Below are positions 17,066-25,113 of a stretch of DNA of 53,266 bases, one piece after another. This stretch comes from Chloroflexota bacterium. Lineage in GTDB: Bacteria > Chloroflexota > UBA11872. Within the stretch, counting starts at the first letter, position 1; each line of letters starts with the position of its first letter. The stretch is from the NCBI GenBank assembly GCA_022820025.1, contig JAJEGF010000024.1:1-53266 (forward strand), given 5' to 3'. Under the pieces are notes generated by a model. That model was given only the letters and a program-made list of their open reading frames with translations. It was not told where the DNA came from and ran no database searches. Position numbers and translations under genes: made by a program.

Positions 17066-17725
17066 TCACACCGCCAGGGAGTACGAGAGGTACTCCACTT
17101 CCACCGCCAGGTCCACGTTCGACAGTTGCACGTGCGCCGGAACGCGCAACTGGGTCGGCGCAAAGTTGAGGATGGCGCGCACTCCCGCGGCCACCGCCTG
17201 GTCAACGACTTTCTGCGCCGCACGGGCGGGCACGGTCACAATGACCATGTCGATCCGGTCCACCCGAACCGTATGCGCGAGGTCGCCGGCCGAAAGGACC
17301 CGGGTGCCGTTGACCGTCGAGCCGATCACGGCAGCGTCGCTGTCAAAGGCTGCAACGACCTCGAATCCCTGATTGTTGAAGCCCGGATACGCCATCAGCG
17401 CGCGGCCCAGATTCCCAACGCCTACGAGGCCGATCCGCCAGCCACGGTCGATTCCGAGGATCGATGCCAGGCGCTGCCGAAGCGCGGAAACGGCGTAGCC
17501 CACGCCTCGCTTGCCAAACGACCCGAAGTACGCGAGATCGCGCCGAACCTGGGCGGCCGTGAATCCAGTCAAGACGGCAAGTGTCTCCGACGAAACGTTT
17601 GCCTGCCCTTCCGAATGGACGGCGCCCAGCACACGGTAGTAGGTGGACAGTCGCCGAACGGTGGTCGGCGGTACGGGTCGGCTCTGGTTGGCGTGGTCCA
17701 TCCACATCGCGGCCAGCGCGAACAA
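17066..17725 (-). CDS. rex: Redox-sensing transcriptional repressor Rex
   Basis: A homodimeric repressor that reads the NADH/NAD+ ratio. The N-terminal winged helix includes VRRLSTYYRVLGAV and TGFTAAQVRRDLAYFGSFGK, with recognition residues typical of Rex. The Rossmann domain starts at about residue 95 with IGLVGVGNLGRALMAYPGF. The domain-swap tail VDLAVEVEYLSYSLAV is also typical. The open frame begins at 17725; starts at the ninth codon (MDHANQ) or the seventh (MWMDH) fit the family better. It lies directly upstream of the nuo operon on the same strand, with a Rex site between them. Confidence 0.93.
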   Translation of the reverse strand: MFALAAMWMDHANQSRPVPPTTVRRLSTYYRVLGAVHSEGQANVSSETLAVLTGFTAAQVRRDLAYFGSFGKRGVGYAVSALRQRLASILGIDRGWRIGLVGVGNLGRALMAYPGFNNQGFEVVAAFDSDAAVIGSTVNGTRVLSAGDLAHTVRVDRIDMVIVTVPARAAQKVVDQAVAAGVRAILNFAPTQLRVPAHVQLSNVDLAVEVEYLSYSLAV

Positions 17726-17783
17726 GCCTATTCTCGCAGCCCAAGTGGGATGCGACCTAGGTAATGAATGGCGATTGACGAAG

Positions 17784-17811
17784 TTGACGCGGGCCGGCCT
17801 GTGCCTATGCT
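17784..17811 (+). promoter_or_regulatory. Candidate promoter upstream of the first hyuA-like gene
   Basis: TTGACG (17784-17789) and TATGCT (17806-17811) are spaced by 16 bases, with a second TTGACG nine bases earlier. They lie 64 bases before the GTG start at 17875, in the divergent space between rex and the hyuA-like gene. The boxes are near-consensus, but the support is positional only. Confidence 0.4.
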
Positions 17812-17874
17812 CGCGAGCAACTTCGGGGAGACCATGAATCTGGTGCCAGACCGATATCAGGCGAGCGGCGGCCA

Positions 17875-19848
17875 GTGAACGGAATCCGCGTTGGTGTGGA
17901 CGTCGGTGGCACGTTCACGGACTTCACCGTCGCTGCCGGCGACGCACTGCACGTGTTCAAGGTCTCCAGCACGCCGCACGACCCGGCCGAGGCAGTGCTA
18001 CAAGGCCTTCGCCGCGCGGGACTTGGTGAAGATGGAACGGTCGTGCACGGATCTACCGTGGCGACCAACGCCGTGCTGGAGCGCAAGGGGGCGCGCACCG
18101 TCCTGGTGACTACGGCCGGATTCCGCGATGTGCTGGAGATCGCACGCCAGAACCGTCCCGCGCTCTACGACATTGAGCCGCGCAAGCCGTCGCCGCTGAT
18201 TGAGCGAGAGCTTCGACTTGAGGTCGACGAGCGCGTGGGCGCGGACGGCACCGTTCAACGGCCATTGAGCCGCGCATCGCTTGAACGCCTTACCGAAGAA
18301 GTACGCCAACTCGAGCCGGAAGCTGCCGCGGTATGTCTGCTCTTCAGTTTCCTGCGGCCCTCGCACGAGCGCTCGGTGCGTGCCGCCCTGCGCCGAGCCG
18401 GCGTGCGCTGGGTCTCCATTTCGTCGGAAGTGCTGCCCGAACATCGTGAGTACGAGCGCACGAGTACAACCGTGGTTGATGCGTACGTGGCGCCCGTGAT
18501 GGGCCGGTACATCCGACGGCTGGAACGCGCGGCCCCCGGGCAACTGTGGATCGTCCAGTCCAGTGGCGGAGTCCTGCGATCGTCCGAGGCCGCGGCGGCA
18601 CCGGTCCAATCGGTGCTCAGCGGTCCGGCCGCTGGAGTCGTCGGCGCACGCGCCGTGGCCGCCGCGTCCGGGTTCGATCACATCGTGACCCTGGACATGG
18701 GCGGCACGTCCACCGACGTTGCGATCTGCCCCGGCGAACCGCTGCGTCGAACTGACGCGACGGTAGGTGGACTCCCGGTCGCCATTCCGATGACGGACAT
18801 TCACACCGTGGGAGCCGGTGGCGGATCGATTGCGGCTCGCGACGAGGCTGGTGGGCTGCGCGTCGGACCGCGCAGCGCCGGCGCACAGCCGGGTCCTGCC
18901 GCGTACGGCCGCGGTGGTGTGGAGCCGACGGTCACCGACGCCAATGTGGTGTTGGGCCGGTTGGTCTCCGACGCCACGCTGGCGGACGATGTGGCGCTGG
19001 ACGCCGCTGCGGCCGCGTCGGCCGTCGACCGGCTGACACCCGCCAGCGATCAGTCGACGGAGACTCGTCTCCGAGCGGCTGCCGGCGTGGTTGCGGTGGC
19101 CGATGCGCACATGGAGCGGGCGCTGCGCGTGATCACGCTGGAGCGCGGCTACGACCCCCGCGACTTCACGCTGGTGGCGTTTGGCGGCGCCGGTCCGCTG
19201 CACGGTTGCTCGCTGGCCGAACGTCTGGAAATAGACCGAGTGCTGGTGCCGCGATACCCGGGGGTGCTATCCGCGCTCGGCGCGCTCAGCGGTGCGCATG
19301 TCCGCGAGTATGCGACGACTGTGCTGCGGCCCGCGACCACCCGCAGCGTGCGAGCCCTGACCGCGGCATTCAACCGGCTGGAAAGGAACGCGCGGCGTGA
19401 CTTTGTCGGCGTGGGGCGTCCCCGGTTGCGCCGGATGCTGGACCTTCGGTACCTCGGGCAGTCGTACGAACTCACCGTGCCGCTGCGGGGCCGGGACCTT
19501 CCAGGCGCAGTTCGTGCCTTTCACCGGCGACACCAGGAACGCTACGCGCACAGCCGGCCGGAGGCCGCCGTCGAGATTGTGGTCGCGCGCTTGCTCGCTT
19601 CCGTTGAGCAGCCGCCATTGCCTGAGGTGCAGGCTCCGGTCGGCGGACGTCCCTCGTCGCGGATTGCGCCGGTGGTAATCGACGGTGAATTCCAGCCCGC
19701 CCACGTCTTTCGTCGTACCGAGTTGCCGGTTGGCTTTCGGGCTCACGGCCCGCTACTCGTGGTGCAGGACGACGCCACGACCTGGGCGCCACCCGGTTGG
19801 CGGCTGGAGGTGGACCAGCAGGCGGCGCTGATATTGGAGCGAAACTAA
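17875..19848 (+). CDS. Hydantoinase/oxoprolinase family protein, HyuA-like subunit
   Basis: A member of the HyuA/5-oxoprolinase family, whose members use ATP to open hydantoin or lactam rings or carboxylate ketones. The 657-residue product begins GIRVGVDVGGTFTDFTV, the N-terminal actin-like ATP-binding block. It has VTLDMGGTSTDVAIC near residue 275 and the conserved VGAGGGSIAARDEAGGLRVG stretch. It also has FGGAGPLHGCSLAE near residue 435. HyuA normally works with HyuB, but no hyuB gene lies nearby, so the substrate cannot be named. It starts at a GTG that overlaps the end of a 23-codon upstream reading frame. It is divergent from rex. Confidence 0.88.
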   Translation: MNGIRVGVDVGGTFTDFTVAAGDALHVFKVSSTPHDPAEAVLQGLRRAGLGEDGTVVHGSTVATNAVLERKGARTVLVTTAGFRDVLEIARQNRPALYDIEPRKPSPLIERELRLEVDERVGADGTVQRPLSRASLERLTEEVRQLEPEAAAVCLLFSFLRPSHERSVRAALRRAGVRWVSISSEVLPEHREYERTSTTVVDAYVAPVMGRYIRRLERAAPGQLWIVQSSGGVLRSSEAAAAPVQSVLSGPAAGVVGARAVAAASGFDHIVTLDMGGTSTDVAICPGEPLRRTDATVGGLPVAIPMTDIHTVGAGGGSIAARDEAGGLRVGPRSAGAQPGPAAYGRGGVEPTVTDANVVLGRLVSDATLADDVALDAAAAASAVDRLTPASDQSTETRLRAAAGVVAVADAHMERALRVITLERGYDPRDFTLVAFGGAGPLHGCSLAERLEIDRVLVPRYPGVLSALGALSGAHVREYATTVLRPATTRSVRALTAAFNRLERNARRDFVGVGRPRLRRMLDLRYLGQSYELTVPLRGRDLPGAVRAFHRRHQERYAHSRPEAAVEIVVARLLASVEQPPLPEVQAPVGGRPSSRIAPVVIDGEFQPAHVFRRTELPVGFRAHGPLLVVQDDATTWAPPGWRLEVDQQAALILERN

Positions 19849-19915
19849 CCTTCCGGGTCAACGATCGACAGTAAGCTGCCCGAGGCTTCCACGAGATCTT
19901 CTGCCCTGAAGGCGC

Positions 19916-20836
19916 ATGTCAACACCTGTAATCCAAGTTCGCGACCTTCGCAAGGCCTATGGCGATTTGCAGGCCGTGGCGGGGGTCACGTTTGAGGTGG
20001 CCGACGGCGAAGTCTTCGGGATGCTTGGACCAAATGGCGCTGGCAAGACCACCACCGTCGAGATTCTCGAAGGCCTGCGGATCCGGGATAGCGGCGAGGT
20101 CGGCGTCCTTGGCATGGACCCGGCGACATCCGGGCGCGACTTCAAGCGGCTGGTTGGGGTGCAGTTGCAGCAGGTAGCGCTTTATCCACGCCTCCGCGTG
20201 CACGAAGTCATCAGTCTGTTCGGATCCTTCTACGAGCGGCAAGCCGAGACCGAGGAACTCATCGCGCTGATGGGCCTGGAGGATCGGCGCAACGCCCGCA
20301 TCGCCGAACTCTCCGGCGGTCAGGCGCAGCGCCTGTCCGTGGCGTTGGCCGTGGTGAACATGCCGCGGCTCGTCTTCCTGGACGAGCCCTCGACCGGCAT
20401 GGACCCGCAGGCGCGTCGGAATCTCTGGGACATCATCGAAGGATTCAAGGCGAGAGGGATGACCGTGGTGCTGACCACGCACTACATGGAAGAGGCGGAA
20501 CGGCTGTGCGACCGAGTCGCCGTCATGGATCACGGCCGGGTCATCGCGCTCGACAGTCCCAGCGCGCTTGTGCGTGAGAACTTCGCCGAAGACGCCATCG
20601 AGTTCGTGTCGAACGACGGACTCTCGGAACACGACCTGGGCAAACTGGCCGCGGTAACCAGCGCGTCGTCTCAGGGGTCCGCCCACAGCATTTTCAGCAG
20701 CGACATCCCACGCACCATGGGTAGCCTGCTGGATCTTGCTCAGGCGCGCGGAGCTCCCCTGGAGGGCATGCGAGTACGCCACGCCACGCTTGAGGATGTG
20801 TTTCTCAAACTCACTGGACGGACGCTCAGAGATTGA
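19916..20836 (+). CDS. ABC transporter ATP-binding protein (ABC-2 exporter type)
   Basis: The ATPase half of an export system of the DrrA/CcmA/NatA type. The 306-residue product has Walker A (GPNGAGKTTTVEIL), the Q-loop (LQQVALYPRL), the signature LSGGQAQRLSVAL, Walker B (RLVFLDEPSTGMDP) and the H-loop (LTTHYMEEAE). The C-terminal 80 residues form the accessory domain usual in this subgroup. The gene overlaps the permease gene by four bases. The substrate cannot be read from sequence; drugs, polysaccharide precursors and lipids are all options. Confidence 0.92.
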   Translation: MSTPVIQVRDLRKAYGDLQAVAGVTFEVADGEVFGMLGPNGAGKTTTVEILEGLRIRDSGEVGVLGMDPATSGRDFKRLVGVQLQQVALYPRLRVHEVISLFGSFYERQAETEELIALMGLEDRRNARIAELSGGQAQRLSVALAVVNMPRLVFLDEPSTGMDPQARRNLWDIIEGFKARGMTVVLTTHYMEEAERLCDRVAVMDHGRVIALDSPSALVRENFAEDAIEFVSNDGLSEHDLGKLAAVTSASSQGSAHSIFSSDIPRTMGSLLDLAQARGAPLEGMRVRHATLEDVFLKLTGRTLRD

Positions 20837-21921
20837 ACGCCTTTCTGCCGCTGTTCCGAACGAACTACCGCGACTTCGTACGTGACCGCACGGCGCTGTT
20901 CTGGACCATCGCGTTTCCAGTGCTTTTCATCGGGATATTCGGCATCGTGCTGGGGCGAGGCGACGAGGGCGCCAGCTACGAGGTTGGCCTCGTGGTGGAG
21001 GACCAGTCGCCTCAAGCTGCGGCGCTGAGCCAGGTGCTAAGCGGCTTCGAGGCGATAGCACTCACCCGAGGCGAACGCGAGACGGAAATCGCGATGCTGG
21101 CGGACGGCGAGCGACGCGCCGTGGTTGTCGTGCCTCAGGGCTTCGGTTCATCGATTAGCCGGGACGCTCCGTTGCCGCTCCAGGTCCACTTTGACCCGTC
21201 GCAGCAAACGACCCAGCAGGTCGTGATTCCGGTGCTGCTGCGTGCATTCGAGGTCGCCGACCGCGCCCTCACGCAGACGCGACCGGTGGTGACGGCCGAA
21301 TTCGAGACGCTTCAGTCGGAACGACTGCAGGTCATTGACTTCATCATGCCCGGCCTTATTGCCATGAGCGTAATGAACGGTGGTGTGTTCGGCGCTATCG
21401 CTATGGTTTCGCTGCGCGAACGGCGCGTGTTGCGACGGCTGTCGGCGACACCCTTGCCAGCCTGGGCACTTGTGGGGGCCGACGTGACGTTCCGAATGGT
21501 CGTGGTGCTCGTGCAGACGGTCCTGCTGGTCATATTGGCCGTGCTGATTGGCGGCGTTTCGGTCAAGGTCGAAAACCTTCCCGCCCTGGCCGGCGTCGCG
21601 GTGCTGGGCGGGCTGGCCTTTGTGGCCATCGGGTTCTTCCTGGGCGCTTTCGCAAAGACCGAGCAAGGCTTCTTCCCGATTGCGCAAGTCGTCACGTTCC
21701 CGATGCTCTTCCTGTCGGGCATCTTTTTCCCGCTCGACTCCATGCCGGACTGGATTCGCCCGGTGGTCAGCGCCATGCCGCTGACATATTTAGGAGACGC
21801 GATGCGGCAACTCATGGTCGGCGGGGCTCCGGTTCACTCAATGGCGCTCAACCTCGGAGTGCTGACCGCCTTCCTGGTGGTTTTCTTCGGGCTGGCCGTC
21901 CGCCTCTTCAAATACGAGTAG
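20833..21921 (+). CDS. ABC-2 type transporter permease
   Basis: The membrane partner of the ATPase encoded just upstream, overlapping by four bases. The 362-residue product has one N-terminal membrane helix (near residues 20-38). A roughly 130-residue outer domain with ABC-2/YhgE-like features (VGLVVEDQSPQAAALSQVL) follows, then about five helices in the C-terminal half. The segment ending PLTYLGDAMRQLMVGG is typical of ABC-2 permeases. The start is a TTG at 20833. The pair appears to be a complete two-gene exporter. Confidence 0.88.
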   Translation: MNAFLPLFRTNYRDFVRDRTALFWTIAFPVLFIGIFGIVLGRGDEGASYEVGLVVEDQSPQAAALSQVLSGFEAIALTRGERETEIAMLADGERRAVVVVPQGFGSSISRDAPLPLQVHFDPSQQTTQQVVIPVLLRAFEVADRALTQTRPVVTAEFETLQSERLQVIDFIMPGLIAMSVMNGGVFGAIAMVSLRERRVLRRLSATPLPAWALVGADVTFRMVVVLVQTVLLVILAVLIGGVSVKVENLPALAGVAVLGGLAFVAIGFFLGAFAKTEQGFFPIAQVVTFPMLFLSGIFFPLDSMPDWIRPVVSAMPLTYLGDAMRQLMVGGAPVHSMALNLGVLTAFLVVFFGLAVRLFKYE

Positions 21922-21936
21922 CTGGAACCGGCAACC

Positions 21937-22782
21937 TCAAACGCCCACGGCGTGTCTGAGCGCCCGCACCTCGCGTAGCAGACCGGCTGGGTTGAGACCC
22001 ACGGTGTCGATCATATGCACGGTTCCGGGATTACGTCCGATCGTGCGCATCACCTTGCCCAGGTCGAGACCGCGTTCCAGTCCAACGTGCAGCGGCATAT
22101 TGGGCTCGCGTCCAGGCGCGGTGTTGTGCCAGCGAATCTCAGCCATGCGGTCGGCAAAGCGGGCCATGTAGTCCAACCGCGCCTCAAACGCCAGGCGGTC
22201 GCCGTTGACAGCGTGAAAGGCCCGGCCAGTGTGGAGCGCAAAGCGCACGGTGGAGGTGGCGTCCAACATAGCCAGGACGCTGTCCAATGCGCTCAGAACA
22301 GCGCCATCGCTGGCGTTCTGAACTGCAATAGGCAGGCCGGGGAACAGGTCGTGAATAGTCCGGAAGCTCTCGCGTAGCACGTCAATGTGCTGTGCGTCCG
22401 CGGTCATACGCCGTCCTGGATGCGCCACGTACATCTCCATGGCATGGCGCTGTTCAAAAAACTCGATGATCTGCACATACTGACGGAGGGCAAGGCTGCG
22501 ATCCGTGGCGCTTGGGTCCGTCAGCGATGGCCAGCGGCGGGAGGACGCATCGCGAAACACGTTGAGGTGAAAGCGCATTGGCGCTCCATCAAGTATCTCA
22601 ATGAAGTCGGCATCGAAGAAGGTGCGTAAGCCCAGCTCGTACATATAGGTGTCGAGATTCAGTTCGACGACCTGGAACTCGAGCCGAACCGCGACATCCA
22701 CGATTTCGCGTAGCTGTAATAGCAACCGCCGACGGTCATGCGGAACGATGCGGGGGTTGAACCCCAGCCTTAGCGGCGGCAT
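21937..22782 (-). CDS. TIM-barrel protein, sugar phosphate isomerase/AP endonuclease 2-like
   Basis: A 281-residue protein with the periodicity of an AP-endonuclease-2-like TIM barrel: LGFNPRIVP at the N-terminus, VELNLDTYMY, a mid-protein IAVQNASDGAVLS, FALHTGRAFHAVNG and AEIRWHNTAPGREP. Members of this fold isomerise or epimerise sugars or cut abasic DNA. Some expected metal ligands appear (His and Glu/Gln at strand ends), but the pattern is not complete enough to name a reaction. It converges with the ABC exporter genes and lies 82 bases after the cysteine synthase-like gene. Function unknown. Confidence 0.6.
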   Translation of the reverse strand: MPPLRLGFNPRIVPHDRRRLLLQLREIVDVAVRLEFQVVELNLDTYMYELGLRTFFDADFIEILDGAPMRFHLNVFRDASSRRWPSLTDPSATDRSLALRQYVQIIEFFEQRHAMEMYVAHPGRRMTADAQHIDVLRESFRTIHDLFPGLPIAVQNASDGAVLSALDSVLAMLDATSTVRFALHTGRAFHAVNGDRLAFEARLDYMARFADRMAEIRWHNTAPGREPNMPLHVGLERGLDLGKVMRTIGRNPGTVHMIDTVGLNPAGLLREVRALRHAVGV

Positions 22783-22864
22783 ACGGGAAGGTTGTGCCGA
22801 ACCTGTCCGAAGTTCGAGCTGCAGCCAGGTGCGGTGGTCAGGCAGGCGAAGCTGCCGGAGTGGA

Positions 22865-23782
22865 TCACGGCTCCCACAGCCCAGACGAGATATAGCGGTC
22901 GCCGCCGTCGGGCAAGACTGTCACGACGCATGCCCGGGGTTCTTGCAGGAGGATCTCGCGAACCGCGTACAAGTAGGCGCCAGACGACTGGCCGGCAAAG
23001 ATGCCAGCCCTAGCCAGATCGAAGGACAACCGGCCGGCGTCATCGATGTCGATTTGGACCCATGAGTCGACTACCGAGCGATCGAGGATCTCGGGCTCGA
23101 TGTGTCCCTCACCCAACGGCTTCAGGCCTTCAACACCGGGGAAAACGGGCGGTAAGGCCCCTACAACCTGCACGTCGGGTCGTTCCTCGCGCAGGCGGCG
23201 GCCCACCCCGGTGATCGTCCCGCCGGTGCCAACGCCGCTGACGAAGTGCGTAGTGCCTTCAGGCGCCTGTGCCAGGATCTCGACGGCCGTGCCTTCGTAG
23301 TGGGCCAGCCAGTTGGAGTCGTTGCTGTATTGGTCCGAGAAGAAGTAGCCGTCGGGATCGGCTGCGTAGCGACGTTGGACTTCACGCAAGGCTTCGTCGT
23401 AACCAAGGATGGCGTCGGTGATCACGAGTTGGGCGCCGTGAGCCGTGAGCCGCCGCCGACGCTCCTGGCTGGCGTTGGCCGGGATCACGATTTCGACGGG
23501 ATAACCCAGTGCCGCCCCGAACATGGCGTACGCAATGCCCGCATTTCCGGAGGACGAGTCAAGAATGGTCTGTCCCGAACCCAGCTTCCCCTCGGCCACG
23601 GCGTCCAGCAGCATGCGCGCCACCGGGCGATCCTTGATTGACCCGCCCGGATTCATTGATTCGAGCTTGGCCAGGACCATGGCGTCAGGAAATTCCGCGC
23701 GAAATATCGGGATCTCCACCATCGGCGTGTCGCCGACCAGATCAAAGAGTGGATGCGTGCGGGCCGCGTCGGTCAGAGCCAT
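22865..23782 (-). CDS. Cysteine synthase family PLP enzyme (CysK/CysM)
   Basis: A fold-type II pyridoxal phosphate enzyme that replaces a leaving group on O-acetylserine or O-phosphoserine to make cysteine. The 305-residue product has the PLP lysine (K50) in NPGGSIKDRPVARMLL and the substrate loop in SSSGNAGIAYAMFGAALG. The phosphate-binding GVGTGGTITGVGRRLRE follows near residue 185. The length suits CysK/CysM; no regulatory CBS domain is present. Its start overlaps the serS stop by ten bases. Homologs that serve as cystathionine beta-synthases cannot be excluded. Confidence 0.9.
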   Translation of the reverse strand: MALTDAARTHPLFDLVGDTPMVEIPIFRAEFPDAMVLAKLESMNPGGSIKDRPVARMLLDAVAEGKLGSGQTILDSSSGNAGIAYAMFGAALGYPVEIVIPANASQERRRRLTAHGAQLVITDAILGYDEALREVQRRYAADPDGYFFSDQYSNDSNWLAHYEGTAVEILAQAPEGTTHFVSGVGTGGTITGVGRRLREERPDVQVVGALPPVFPGVEGLKPLGEGHIEPEILDRSVVDSWVQIDIDDAGRLSFDLARAGIFAGQSSGAYLYAVREILLQEPRACVVTVLPDGGDRYISSGLWEP

Positions 23783-25053
23783 GGCGCTTCGGCCTCAATC
23801 CGCTTGCGGCCACCCATGTAAGGCTGAAGGTCCTCCGGTATGGCGACTGTTCCATCCGTTTGCAGGCCGTTCTCGAGCAAAGCCACGAAAGTTCGCGGCA
23901 GTCCCAGGGCCGTGCCGTTGAGTGAATGCGCATACTCTGTCTTTCCGGAGCCCGGCTTGCGAATGCGGACGCCAGCTCGTCGAGTCTGAAATGCCTCACA
24001 ATTCGAGACCGACGAGACTTCCAGCCACTCCCCGGCCCCGGGTGACCAGACTTCGAGGTCGTACTGCTTTGCCGCGGCAAAGCCCAAGTCACCGGTTGGG
24101 ACTTCGCGGACGCGATAGGTCAGCCCTAAGTGTCGGATCACCGCCTCCGCTTCGCTGCGCATGCGCTCAAGAGCCGAGTACGAGTCGTCGGGCGAGGTCA
24201 CGTTGAATAGTTCAATCTTGTCAAACTGGCGCACCCGGCGCAGCCCGCGCGTTTCTACGCCGGCGGCGCCAGCCTCGCGTCGGAAGGCTGCAGCGTACGC
24301 CACATACTTAACTGGAAGCATGGCCGCGTCGAGCGTTTCGCCCGCGTGGTACTCGGACAGGGCTACTTCGGCGGTCGGGCTGAGCCACAACCGGCGCTCA
24401 TCAACCGCATAGGAGTCGCCGGCAAACTTGGGCAACTTTGCGGCGTTGGTCATCGCGGTCTGCGTGACGAGCGCGGGCAGGTACAGCTCGCGGTAGCCGT
24501 GCTCACGGACCTGGAAATCCAGCATCCACTGAATGAGGGCCCGTTGCAGTCGCGCTCCGGCGCCGCGGAAGATCCAGAATCCCGATCCGGCCACCTTGGA
24601 CGCCCGGGCGAAGTCAAGGATGCCCAGATCTTTGGCGATCTCGTCATGGGGAGGCGCGAGGCTGTCTGGAGTTGGCGTATCGCTGCAATAGTGCACCGCG
24701 CCCGGGTGGTCAGCGTCACCGACCGGTACGGAGGCGTGCGGCAGCATTGGGACTTCCAACAGCAACTCTTCGACCCTGGCCTGGACACTGCGTAGCGCAG
24801 GTTCGCGGTCGCCAAGCTCCGATGTAAGTGTGCGAGTTCGTGTGATCAGGCATTCGCGCTCAGCTGCCGAGGCCGCGCCGATGGCGCGCGAGACGTTCTT
24901 GCGCGCAGCTCGAAGGCTCTCAACCTGGGTCAGCAACCGGCGACGCTGGCTGTCGAGGGACAGGAGTTCGTCCAGAGGAAGCTCGCCGCCACGAGTGGAG
25001 AGGCGTTCGCGCACGAGCGCCTCGTTCTCGCGAATGAATCTCAGGGGCAGCAT
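23773..25053 (-). CDS. serS: Seryl-tRNA synthetase
   Basis: A class II synthetase that charges tRNA-Ser. The protein has the N-terminal helical arm (about residues 30-100, with LDSQRRRLLTQVESLRAARK). Motif 2 follows in FRREAGAAGVETRGLRRVRQ and motif 3 near the C-terminus in LNGTALGLPRTFVALLEN. Starting at the ATG at 25051-25053 (MLPLRFIRENEALVRERL) gives 426 residues, the family norm. A GTG 48 bases upstream would add 16 unconserved residues. It lies between lysS and the cysteine synthase gene, all on the minus strand. Confidence 0.95.
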   Translation of the reverse strand: MLPLRFIRENEALVRERLSTRGGELPLDELLSLDSQRRRLLTQVESLRAARKNVSRAIGAASAAERECLITRTRTLTSELGDREPALRSVQARVEELLLEVPMLPHASVPVGDADHPGAVHYCSDTPTPDSLAPPHDEIAKDLGILDFARASKVAGSGFWIFRGAGARLQRALIQWMLDFQVREHGYRELYLPALVTQTAMTNAAKLPKFAGDSYAVDERRLWLSPTAEVALSEYHAGETLDAAMLPVKYVAYAAAFRREAGAAGVETRGLRRVRQFDKIELFNVTSPDDSYSALERMRSEAEAVIRHLGLTYRVREVPTGDLGFAAAKQYDLEVWSPGAGEWLEVSSVSNCEAFQTRRAGVRIRKPGSGKTEYAHSLNGTALGLPRTFVALLENGLQTDGTVAIPEDLQPYMGGRKRIEAEAPWL

Positions 25054-25113
25054 CTGGTTGCCAGGGCCGTGTGGGCGCGCCGCGATCGACGCGGCGTGCA
25101 CGTGGCGTTAATT

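Noticed and set aside
17808..17878. 23-codon leader peptide before the first hyuA-like gene
   Set aside because: It overlaps the GTG start neatly, but it has no ribosome site I trust and no repeated codons that would suggest attenuation. It is mentioned only as a possibility.
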